From: Macrotrachela quadricornifera
Lineage: Eukaryota > Rotifera > Eurotatoria > Philodinida > Philodinidae
DNA length: 64,000 nucleotides
Direction: 5' to 3'
NCBI GenBank assembly: GCA_022393335.1
Contig: JAJEKB010020874.1
Span: 184,506-248,505, forward strand
The position numbers were made by a program, and so were the translations under genes. Below, piece by piece: positions 25,901-36,532 of the stretch. The notes under the pieces were generated by a model that was not told where the DNA came from, made no database searches, and saw nothing but the letters and a program-made list of their open reading frames with translations. Within the stretch, counting starts at the first letter, position 1. Each line of letters begins with the position of its first letter.

Positions 25901-28702
25901 AATTTATGTTTTAATAAAAATATACCAATGTTTGAATGATTCTTTATTGAATAACGTCTTAATTTTGATGCAATATTGATCAAGAATTCTGCAATTAAAC
26001 GAAGTATGATAATAAGACCACCATATATACCAACTAAAAGTGTAATTGTATAGGAAAAGTTAGTTTGATCCGTTTGAGTATATGTACAGTAGGAAGGAGC
26101 ACACTCAATAAAATATTTCGAGTAATTTATCATTGTTATTGATTCTTCAACAAATAGATTAGCTAAATTATCTTTTAATGAAAAATTTTTAAATTTTGAA
26201 GGTGAAAGAGTCTTTGACCAATTGAAGTTTGTCTAAATAAAAAGTTTTTTTTATATGATAAATAATATAATATGATATATACTTGATTGAGATTTGGAAA
26301 ATAATCATTAAAGAGTTGAAGACAATTGATATTGTATAGACAATCAAGTGTGCTTACAAGAACGGCATCAAATGGAGTACAACCTGCAAAAAATCCATCA
26401 ACGAATGCAGAAGCATTCGGTTCGAAATAAGGAGGATCCTCTGGCCAAAATAGATGATTTTCTACTCTTTCTGAATATGATAACGAATAAAAAGCAGATG
26501 GAACTATTGAATTTTTTAATTGGCAAGGTGAACCAAATTTTGCATAACTATTCGTAGAACTTTTGTTAAAATGATATGTAGATTTAGTAATTACATCAAA
26601 CATTGATTCTGTTACCATCCATATATAAACATCTAAATTTGTATTAAGTGCCGAAATAAAAAAATTTGATCGAAATATTATTTGTAGAAAATTTAATGGT
26701 AAAGTAACTTGAATTGATGTACTAGATTGAATTAATTCAGCATTATCATTTATTTTATATCCAACTTCTTCTTCTGAAAGAAGTTCAACAGTAATCAATT
26801 GACTATTATTGAAATCATCGAGAATTTGTGAAATTGTTTTTTCAGCCAGAAAACAAAGATCGGCAATAAGTGAAAACTAAATATAAACAGAATATTTTTT
26901 TTTCAATATGTACCTGTGCTGAGTTAAAGGTCGAATAAACCAATAGAAGCACAATAGGCAAAAAAACGAGGTCAAAAATAATTCCCAAATGCTAAATCGT
27001 TTTTAGATGAGGATTATGTACATCATATAGACTCTTATGAATGATGAGTATTTTGGAAAAAATCAATTTCCTTGAAACTTTGTGCAAAGAAAGGTCTCAA
27101 TGAGATTAGTTTATTCTGAAAGTTTCACATTCTTTGGAGTTCTTTCTATTTCAAGACATGAGTATAACCACGGAAGATAGATGATGATATACGCACTATC
27201 ACACAACAGACAAAAACTCGAACTAAGAGTCCAGAAAAATCTGAAAAACGAATTGTATCACTGGTTATAACAACTAATGAATATAAATAAATAGTTAATT
27301 TAAAACATGTATCTTTCTTACATAATCTCATTAATGATATTTCCTCATTTGATGTACTTTGTAGTATCTATTTCTTTAACAGATAATCGCTATAAATTCA
27401 ACACCATGGTAGCTTTAATACTAGCTAGGATATCGATTTTGTTGCCTAAATAATATCTCAATATGTGTATATCTGTCACCGGATGAAAAATTAAAGGTTT
27501 AACGTCATATACTAAAGAAGAAAACCATTCGAAAAATATCTCAATTGATTTTATTAATTCGTGTATAAGTATCAGAAATATTAATAAAGCTTTATACAAT
27601 GAAAGTTTTAACTATCAATTAGTAAAAAATTTATCTTGTTTTTTAAAAAAACAATTTTCATTTAATATTTATCAATGTATGATGAAAATCTATGATGAAC
27701 ATGATCCATCACAAAGAACAGTTTTTCAATGTATTCATTCTTCGCAAAATAAATAAATAATTACTGAAACAGATAATCAAACTGTTCTATCCGTTTAAAA
27801 TTAATCAATTATATATATGAATAAAGTATATTCTAACATTTGATCAAACACACGAATGAATTTATTTTTTTAGTTTATAAATAATGATTAATTGTACTTT
27901 TATTATTATCAATCTTAATAAAAATAATCAAATGATCTTATTGAATATCATTAACAAAACTCAATTATGTAATAATAATGTAGATAAATTGTGCAAATAA
28001 AATACTTTCGAATAATTATGAATTATGAAAATAAATTCATCGATATTAATGTAATAATAATATAACTTACTTGCGAACTAGCCGTTGTTCGAAAATCCAT
28101 AACTAAGAATGTACTTGCATCTGTGAGATATAGCGATTCAATCCATTGTTTACTGACAAAAATACTTGAACATAATGGATGAAATGAAATTGTTTTGTAA
28201 GCAAATGCTTTATATGGAATAGTGATAGTTGAACATGGACATGATAATGTTTCTGAATGCTCCAAACGAAGTTGATTGAATAGTGATGGAGTTAGATTTG
28301 ATATGGTTATTATTCGAGTTTGAGGATTTGTTAAAGTAACAAAGAAAAGAATGTAGACAGTTACTAAATAAAATAACGTATATGAAAATTATTGGAAAAG
28401 ATATTTTTAAAAAAATTCCAAAAAGCAATTTATTCATATTCATACATTATCTTTATTCAAAAAATTTTCATCCATTTAAAAAAATAAGTTCAACTGTTAA
28501 TTGATTGATAGAAATAAATCTTATATAACTTACTGATAAGAAGAGGAACATACAATCGAGTTGCATATTGTTGATGTTTGACAGATGTTGCTGCATCTAT
28601 TGTTTCATCATTATTATCATCATATTCATCTTCTTCTGGTATAAAAAGATTATAATCATGGATTTTATCATGAATCCATTGAAATAAATCTCTGATTTTC
28701 AT
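18527..28702 (-). CDS. Three-module 2-TM membrane protein with C-terminal FG-GAP/VCBS propeller, 12 exons, 1,797 aa
   Basis: Exons, 5' to 3' on the minus strand: 28702-28534, 28363-28071, 26876-26283, 26232-25926, 25865-25728, 24475-23883, 23406-22809, 22735-22368, 22092-21062, 21006-20876, 19925-19851, 19623-18527. All junctions are GT-AG, phases fit throughout, and the sum is 1,798 codons with the stop. Three homologous modules follow (about 50-436, 490-890, 950-1314), each TM, Cys-rich N-glycosylated ectodomain, TM. Shared marks are CPCS or CSC near the start, FHxxCSS, GCxxxxxxLxSTLxC, CxPxxCxY and IGG or YGGL in the second TM. Basic cytosolic linkers join them. A seventh TM (about 1371-1394), a Thr-rich linker and seven Ca-binding DxNxDxxxD repeats follow. 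N-in topology puts the propeller outside. I know no named family for the modules. The 950-1,250-nt introns are the weakest joins. Confidence 0.72.
21062..22735 (-). other. Module 3 of the membrane protein (TM5-ectodomain-TM6)
   Basis: A longer linker with an extra hydrophobic stretch (INLIILLYTTLINLNIF) precedes a basic segment and TM5 (RVFIIFLIIGFSILGLY). The ectodomain keeps LQCPCSSISSTYDRF, CSCALNSNC, GCRPTESFLQSTLECFY and QCSPSSCSYKY; TM6 contains LLGLYGGLTFVF. Most of the ectodomain sits in one 1,031-nt exon, unlike modules 1 and 2. Confidence 0.7.
22809..25728 (-). other. Module 2 of the membrane protein (TM3-ectodomain-TM4)
   Basis: TM3 spans the exon 5/6 junction after RVYLIFLS. The ectodomain has LKCSCVNVVIDYHTL, FHQVCSSDLVSEHW, CICAIDPDC, GCFTIDSLLLSTLECYY and ACAPIYCTYSY before TM4 (INLVSTIGGLILALRII). 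Exon 6 has no credible start of its own, because it begins in the middle of TM3. Confidence 0.7.
25926..28534 (-). other. Module 1 of the membrane protein (TM1-ectodomain-TM2)
   Basis: TM1 is split by the exon 1/2 junction after RLYVPLLI. The ectodomain opens with LSCPCSTITIPYKAF and FHPLCSSIFVSKQW. It later has FFAGCTPFDAVLVSTLDC and ends with ECAPSYCTY before TM2 (YTITLLVGIYGGLIIILRL). The central CxCx5C cluster of modules 2 and 3 is reduced to one Cys (SPCQL). Confidence 0.7.
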
Positions 28703-31189
28703 TCTATCAATAAAAATAAATAAATTAATTCAGTTTGTTTCTTTTTCCACATCTTATCGATATTGAATAAATTTGATAGAATTTTAAGCAATAAAAATCT
28801 AACTGTGCAAATATGAGATTTTTTCTTGGTAGAAGATGAATTTGTTTTTTTTTGATATTCACTCTCTTTATATATCGTAAAAAAATCATCAAGACTAATC
28901 AAGTCAATTCATTCAAATAAAGATATTTACGAGATCTTTGCTGCTCGTGCGAAAGTCCTATCATAATTCGACATTCTCGATAATTGAATTCGGTTGTTGT
29001 TGTCGAAAACGACCGACAACTTTGACTAGGATCCATTTGCAAAAAACACTTGTGATCGTAGCAGAAACTAGTGATTCTGATGACTTTCGATCACTTTTTC
29101 GTAGATCTAGCAGCCGAAACAACCGCCCTAGGCCTTCTTATTGTTATCGATTAAACTTCTCATGCTTCTCATTTTAGATATTATTCTACCCATCTTTTCG
29201 CTTAGAAATGTAGAAAAAATGAACTAGGATCCACCGGTCACTGTACCATTTCATCTAAGTTTGCAGTATCAGACATAGATAGTTTTCATAAGGATCTAAA
29301 TCACATAACTCTATATCCCTTTGAGTAAAATCTTCAAAAACTTAACACTTGAAAGTATACATCTATCTACGCATTTATTTCTTAACTAATTAATTAGATT
29401 TCTATTCATTATCGGGAAGGATTTGATGATAAGGTGCATGACAAAATGAAGTTTGTCTGTATGTTCAAAAATATCATGCAGAATATATAAATCAGATATA
29501 CATTATAATCAATTTTTCTCGTTTAACACTAACTTTTTTTCTTTCTATATAGTTATCCACACTTACTTAATAATCAGTAAAATAAATGGAAAATCGGTGA
29601 GTCAAATTGTAAGATTGCTAGTAACAGCTGCTTTCAATACTTTATAAAAGAATAGTTATGTACTTTGAAATGTAAAGAACTTCAAATGTTCTGAAAATAC
29701 AAATATAAATAGAAAAAAAAATAACTAAAACTATTCACTTTTTTAATTGTGTATTTAATATAAAAAGTTATTCCAGTAAGTGGTTGTATTTAGATGGAAA
29801 CGTAAAGAGAGATATATAATTTATCTAGCGAAGTGAATATAAGATTGTTTTATGATAACGTCAGCAAAAAAAAAAAATTTCTTAGTTGGAGAAATAATTC
29901 TGAAGTCATATTCTTACTTATTAGAGAGAAATGAGAATTTTTTTTTCTCGTCAAATTCAACAAGTTTATATTACTCAGTGAGTCGATTAAAATAATACAA
30001 ATAAATATATGATTTATACTGAATTTTCATGTTGATTATATGAATATATGTGCCGAAAAAAAGATATTGAAAATCTAATCAGTGAGTAGTACAAAGTGGA
30101 AATTTGAGCAGGAGATTATATTCACCAAACAATGGTGACTTTGATAGCAGAAAGAGAGCTTATCATCAAGCAAATATACATGCAAATCTTGTGTGTAATT
30201 TTCCTTCAAGAATGTAATTGTCTTTTATCCATTCTACCTGAAGCTTTTTTTTTCAAAATTGAGAAACATCTGACTAATGTCGCAGAGAACATTTTATCAA
30301 GAAAAATCTATTATGTCAAAATTTCTTATGGAATCTTTTTTATATTTGTCCAATCCAATTGGATATGACGCTATGTTACTTAGACAAAACTGAATAATTG
30401 TTTAACATTATGAATTATCATAGATTTATTTATACTTTTTTTATTTATTGAGTATATTCATCGCAGATATGAAAGATGACAAAGCAAGTACAGAATCAAA
30501 GATAGATTATCTACAATAGTAATAAACAATGTCTGCATCAAAGAAACAATTAATCAAAATTCAAAGTTCATGTGATTGGCTTCAGTGTTATAGAAAGAGA
30601 AAACAGAAAAATAGCTCTTGCTGGTATATCTAACGATTCAATCGGACTTGGTAGAGGCTGCTATCAGTACCGGTAAAGAAAAAAATCCTGCCAATCATAC
30701 GCATGATTTGTTTACCTTCATTCAAAACATTAGTAAATACTTTTGTTTAGATTCTTTCATTTTTGACAATAGATATAATGAGACGAACATTTGATGAATC
30801 ATATAAAATTGAAAATTCTCACAAATCTACATTAACTGTTCGAATATCAAAAGTCTATGGTTAAAAATAAAATTTTATGTTACGGTTTTGTGATCATTAA
30901 TAAATATAACACATTCTAAAAAGATTTTCTAGCAAACGTTTTTTACCAAATTGTATAACATTTCTGAATTACTCTTATATCCAAAGCATGAAACCTTTGT
31001 ATTTATAATAATATCTTTATTCTCCTCTACTTACGCGTATACATTATGTATGTCTGTATCCTTATCTAATGCTCTCTTATGAGTCGATCCTGAGATCGAA
31101 ATCCTTCTGATTAAATGTTTGTGTGCATTCTCTAGTTGTAAATCAATTGATGTATGTCAAACCGGAAAAAGTGATTTATTTTTCCCTTT
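28703..31189. other. Upstream region of the membrane-protein gene, mostly unassigned
   Basis: This should hold the promoter and 5' leader of the minus-strand gene. An AG acceptor-like site lies directly before its ATG, so an upstream non-coding exon is possible. No other gene is clear. Confidence 0.4.
30570..30750 (+). pseudogene. Possible decayed coding fragment
   Basis: One frame reads VHVIGFSVIERENRKIALAG then ISNDSIGLGRGCYQY before a stop. The +1 frame then gives VEAAISTGKEKNPANHTHDL. The first part resembles the late strand-helix of a von Willebrand A domain, but it is too short to assign. Confidence 0.2.
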
Positions 31190-31740
31190 TCTGAAAGAAA
31201 GGGTTATATTGTAGAAAATCTACTGCTGAAAATTAATAAAGTTTGTGTCTACCCAAGCCAATCAGAAAAAAGCATGAATTTTATTAATAAGAATAACTAT
31301 TAATCTTTGCTACATACACTGACCAAAGGTTTTTGAGGTTAAGGAATCAATTGCTGGCATTATTTTTTGAAAATTTTTTACAGATAATTTTTTTTAGTAA
31401 AAAGAGAGGTTTTTTAAGAAAAAACCTTTTTTTTATATAAAGTTTAACCAAATCTCTTAGAGATCGAAGAATCTAAATAATATAGTATAAAATAAGTTCG
31501 CAGTTTTACATGTATGGTTCGTTCTAAAGTGTGTCTGTATGTTTGTGAATCCAAGCCAATGAGAAAATGCTGCCGGCTAGATTCATATCGAAAGCTTCTG
31601 ATAGCTTATAAAAACTCTATGAAAAGTAATCGAAGAAAGATATATCGAATCTGGAGTCAAATGTAATTTTAACAACAAGTTAATAGATAATTACTAATTA
31701 GTTTCATACTTTTCTTAAAAACTTTAATCGAAGATCGACA
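31190..31740 (+). repeat. Dispersed repeat, copy 1 (pairs with 60780-61400)
   Basis: Shared ordered landmarks are 'gaccaaaggtttt', 'atagtataaaataagt' or 'gtataaaataagt', 'tgcagt' to 'gtttgt' segments, 'caatgagaaaatg' or 'caataggaaaatg' and 'ataaaaaaactct' variants. The copies are strongly diverged and no coding content is seen. Confidence 0.45.
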
Positions 31741-31784
31741 ATCAAAACTTAGGTGTTTGTTTTTCACATAAGTAATGATCAGTA

Positions 31785-32241
31785 ATGGGTAGATCCATGG
31801 GTATCCTACCACAGTTTTGGAAAAGTATTTTTTTTCGATTTTTTTTCGACAGAAAGATCAAAACGCTCTAGAAAACGTTATTGGTCGAAAAAAAAGAAAC
31901 ACTTTTTGTCGAAATCATAAGGTTCTAGGTCGTTTTCTCGGAACATGTACATGTATATTTCGTGTAGTAGCTCCCATGCTGGTAAATGATCTCTGAACGT
32001 TCGAATTGAGCATTTTATATCGTTTTTTCTCTCTCAGAAGGATACAAGCACGATAAGGGAGATGTTTGGTAAAGAAAAAAAGCATAATATCTAATGAAAT
32101 GATGAAGTTAAAGGCAATTTTTTTGGAATATGCTAAGAAAATCTGAAAATAATCGATAATTATCAACTTTTTCTCCCTTTTTTATTTTTTTCAAAAGTTA
32201 ATTATCTTTTGCTGTTTGAATAAACAAACACAGCTCCAAAC
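31785..32241 (+). repeat. Left terminal inverted repeat
   Basis: About 457 bases, matching 35253-35708 in reverse complement. An 83-codon open frame lies inside each repeat (31915-32166 minus, 35328-35579 plus) and is almost unchanged between them; I treat it as incidental. Confidence 0.85.
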
Positions 32242-32623
32242 AAGTTTTTCCTTTGTCTATTGCTTTTCTAGACGATAGTGTAGAGGAAGAAATGAGCCTC
32301 ACCCCTCAAGCGTCCGCAAAATTCTTATCGAAATTCTGGTTTAGTATTTTCTTTGTGGTATAAGATGATCGTTTTTATATCAATATATTTCGTGTTTCTC
32401 GAAATCATGTGAATAGAATAAAGATCCAAAACTTACATTTAAATACATTGGACAATGATTAAGTGAAAATTAATACGTTCCTGTTACATCAGGACATCTT
32501 TAAATACGAAGTCTGACGTACGGTTGTTTTAATTTTAACCAGTAGATAGATTATGTGACTCATCGATGTAATAAGCTAATCTCTCGACCATTTCTTTTCA
32601 TTCAATTCCTTTTTAACACTACG

Positions 32624-35247
32624 ATGCCAAGACGAAAGTGTTGCAACCATCCAACAAGATATAAAAATGGTGCATCCATTCCAAAAGGAAAAATAGCCGT
32701 TTCTGCGAAATTATCCAAGTTTTTAATTACTCGATATGATCTTGATGATACCCATGTTCGTTGGCTTTGTCCATCATGTCATTCATCAGAAACGAAAGAA
32801 ATGGAAAATTATCAATCAACAGAAACTAGCGATAGTCAAGACGCAAGTAACAATGAATCCGTAACACAGAGCTCTCATAGTGGCGACGATGATAGCATTA
32901 ATGAAGATGAGAATCATCCGTACATGGAGAGTGGCGTCCAAGACGAGTCGATAGTCAACGACGACAATGACGCTGACGATGACGAATCTATGGATGTTGG
33001 CAAATTCGATCATGATGAATGTGATGATGATGAATCTATAAATGATGGTACCTCTGATGATGATGAATCGGATCTTAATGATTCTGACGATGTTCAATCA
33101 GATAATGATTCATATAATCTTGTACATGAACAAAACGAAGCGATGGAAAAATTATCCACTGTATTCCAACTACTTAATATAGCTCCAATTCATGACAAGT
33201 AAGTTTCTAAACTTATTCTCGCTTTGCTAATAAAAATTCTTGGCTTTAGATTGGCAGTACGACCTATTCGAGCTAAAGTTGATGAAACATATCGAATTCT
33301 TCATCAACTTTGTGACGTGTTAGAGAGAAAATCTGACGGTCTGTATGATCCAAATCCACATGATCTACTGGTATCTGAATCAAACCAACTTTTGGATGGC
33401 TTAAAAACATTGTTTAACAAGAGTGACGAAAATGAACAGGTTCGTCTCATGACGATAGCTCCACAACAATGGGGCCGGAAAAAAATTGAAAAATGGTAAG
33501 GACTTTATGCGGAATACATACAATCAAAAATGCCAATTTTTTTATTAATTGATTATAATTTTTTCGTCTATTTTCAGGTTCCAGTCGAAACAAAGTCAGG
33601 CCCGTCGATCACTCATTCTGCGAAAAAATTAAGGTGTGCTTGCTTATCCGCAGTGTTTACGAGGAAATCCGCATCTGTCAGATGCGTCAATCGATGCTGT
33701 TGTTCAATTTTATTGTGAAGACGGCATAAGTCGTGTCTCATCGAATTTCAAGGATACAATTCAAGTCAACAAGAAGCGTGTTCCTGTTAGATTTATGGAT
33801 ATGACAATTTTCGACGCCTTTCGGATATTCGACGAGCGATTTCCTGGTGTTATTGCTAGGTCGACTTTTTATTTACTTCGGCCTCGAACAGTGAAAATTG
33901 CCTCACTACATGAAACATGCATGTGTATAATACATGAAAACATGAATCTTTTGCTGACGGTTTGTATCTGTTGTACATTGATCTGAATGTAGTTTTCCAT
34001 TGATTATAGGCTTGGAATCATTACTGTCTAAAGCATTTCAAGAAAGCAACCGGGAACAATATCGACAAATTCAATATGAAAGACCTTGCCACTCGAATGG
34101 TGTGCACTGTCGAAACAGAAGAATGTTTTTCTGGAATATGTCCTCAGTGTTCAAGACAAAGTCTCATGGATGTTCTCATCAATAGTTACGACGTCGATTT
34201 GGATGATGAATGTTCATGGACATTATGGAAGAAGGTGGACAATAAGTTTGATCTTCAAGAAATGGTTTCTTCAGTGGAATCTCTTCTCACAGAGATTAAA
34301 ACAAGATGGCCGGCATTTCTACTTCATACGTATTGCAATCGACAACAACGTGAATACATAAAGGAACTCCGTGCCCAATCCTCGAATCAAACTTTCATTG
34401 TGGCTCAAATCGATTTTTCAATGAATTACACACTTGTTCGACAGCGTGAAGTTCAACAAGGCTTCTTCAGTCAGCACCAAGCCTCTCTGTTTACCATTCA
34501 TTTGACAATTGGACGAGACCATCGGAACTTAGCAATCATTAGCGATTGTATGGAACACACAACATCCTTTGTTTACTGCTCTCAAAAAATCCTCGTTGAA
34601 TTTATAAAGAAAAATTTCCCGTTAGTAAATAAGATTAACTACGTTAGGTGAGTAGTATCCATCTCACATGCAGGACAGTATTTGAGACAAAAATATATTG
34701 AACAACTTTTCGCCATTGTTTTAGTGACGGTGCCAGCGGGCATTTTAAGAACAATGCCAGTATTTTAAATCTGGTTCATCATAAGGCTGATTTTGGTATC
34801 GATGCATAGTGGACATTTACAGCCAGCGGCCATGGTAAGGCAGCTGGAGATGGTATTGGTGCTGTATTAAAATCAACTGCTCGACGCGTCACACTCTCCA
34901 AAAATATTCTTCTCTCAACACCTAAGGATTTTTATGAGTTCTCACGACAACAACAATTAGAAGCAGCCGATACATCTAGCAAAGCTTATCCTGGTAATGA
35001 AGTCTTCTTTTTCGATGCAAAAGAAATTGAAAAAACCAAAGCTAACGTCCTCAAAGCAAGAAGCGAACAAATAAAAACCTTAAGTAAAGCAAATTTTTTT
35101 TTCTTCTTCTAACAATAACGACTTATTTGTAAAGGAACAATCCAAGGTATTCGTGCTTTACACGAATTTTAGCCTGTTAACAGCAACACTATTCAATGTC
35201 GACCAACATCTTCTTCAAAGAAAATCAAAAGATTTTCATTTCAATGA
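32624..35247 (+). pseudogene. Transposase-like gene, six exons, three in-frame stops
   Basis: Exons 32624-33198, 33250-33495, 33578-33959, 34010-34647, 34725-35083 and 35135-35247 join in phase to 771 codons. The start MPRRKCCNHP and CPSC suggest a zinc-binding N terminus, followed by a long Asp/Glu-rich tract (about residues 75-170). The core has VPVRFMDMTIFDAF, HETCMCIIHENMNLLL, then QIDFSMNYT, SDGASGHFKN and SGHGKAAGDGIGA. The spaced acidic residues in the last three suggest a DDE/D RNase-H-like nuclease, the usual cut-and-paste catalyst. This family appears in many invertebrate genomes as uncharacterised proteins. Stops at 33630 (TAA), 34807 (TAG) and 35170 (TAG) inactivate it. The start at 32624 is chosen over the in-frame ATG at 32555 because MPRRKCC begins the conserved part. 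Confidence 0.72.
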
Positions 35248-35252
35248 TGTTC

Positions 35253-35708
35253 GTTTGGAGCTGTGTTCGTTTATTCCAAACAGCAAAAGATAATTAACTT
35301 TGAAAAAAATAAAAAAGGGAGAAAAAGTTGATAATTATCGATTATTTTCAGATTTTCTTAGCATATTTCAAAAAAATTGCCTATAACTTCATCATTTCAT
35401 TAGATATTATGCTTTTTTTCTTTACCAAACATCTCCCTTATCGTGCTTGTATCCTTCTGAGAGAGAAAAAACGATATAAAATGCTCAATTCGAACGTTCA
35501 GAGATCATTTACCAGCATGGGAGCTACTACACGAAATATACATGTACATGTTCCGAGAAAACGACCTAGAACCTTATGATTTCGACAAAAAGTGTTTCTT
35601 TTTTTTCGACCAATAACGTTTTCTAGAGCGTTTTGATCTTTCTGTCGAAAAAAAATCGAAAAAAAATACTTTTCCAAATCGTGGTAGGATACCCATGGAT
35701 CTACCCAT
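35253..35708 (-). repeat. Right terminal inverted repeat
   Basis: About 456 bases, the reverse complement of the left repeat. It starts six bases after the stop codon of the transposase-like gene. Confidence 0.85.
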
Positions 35709-36532
35709 ATACTAACAGGTGCTACAATAAACTTTTGTACTATTTTGAACTTGGTTCGAAGCTCTACAATCAAAAATTTTCGGAATTAGTGCCAATTCAA
35801 GAATTTGTGTATGTTTAGTTTTTATGCTGAATCTGACAAAAATTCTTTTCAATACTTTACAAGAAGAAAAAAATAGAAAGTTTTAAAGATTTTGAAAAAT
35901 ATGCATTTTTCGAAAAGGGCTACATCCGCGACGTTCTTTCGTATTTTCGACTCAAAAAAAGACATTTGCTAACGCTAAAAAATAGTTTTTCGTGATCAAC
36001 GGACCATGCTTTGTCAAATAATGTAAAAAAGGTAATAAAATTTTATTCGATATTTGAATTGTCTGCACCTTCAAATAAATTCATGTTTCTCAAAGAAAAA
36101 CGCTCCAAAAATGCTGGTGCTACTTTGTTTATACGTGAATTTATCGTGCTTGTACAATTTAACCATTATACTTATGTATATTCATGAAGGGAAAAATCAT
36201 CAAAAAGTTCATTGCAAAAATTAGGATTTCATGTCGTCTGCGAATTAAGGTAGAAACTATTCTATATAGTCAACATTTTTTACAAGACATGATTCTGAGA
36301 TCTTCCTTTTTAGAGTTCAGAGAGTCTACTTGCAAATAAGCGAGTTATATCTAATGTAGCGATCTATTTTAAACTGATTTTTATTTCAGTTCAAGACAGA
36401 TTCTCATTTTTCGAAGTCCTAGGAATCTGCGTAGAATTTATTGTATATAAACTAAGCGATGCGTTCCCATTTGCAGTAAATGAATATTCTCAATAGGCAA
36501 AATAAGCAAAAAGTATTAGTTCATAATCATTA
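35709..36532. other. Unassigned AT-rich spacer
   Basis: No coding or structured element was recognised. Confidence 0.5.

Larger units (their letters stand above)
31785..35708 (+). mobile_element. 3.9-kb DNA transposon with about 457-bp terminal inverted repeats
   Basis: The ends (31785-32241 and 35253-35708) are inverted copies that differ at only a few positions, starting ATGGGTAGATCCATGGGTAT. The sole gene lies wholly between them and runs inward from the left repeat. Target-site duplication is unclear: at most AT on each side. Near-identical ends show that the element inserted recently or that its ends are kept alike. I cannot place it confidently in a named superfamily. Confidence 0.85.

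Noticed and set aside
31915..32166. An 83-codon gene, repeated at 35328-35579
   Set aside because: Both copies lie wholly inside the inverted repeats, so their similarity follows from the repeat identity. There is no domain signal.
32816..33097. Minus-strand open frame of 93 codons
   Set aside because: It is the shadow of the Asp/Glu-rich tract on the plus strand.
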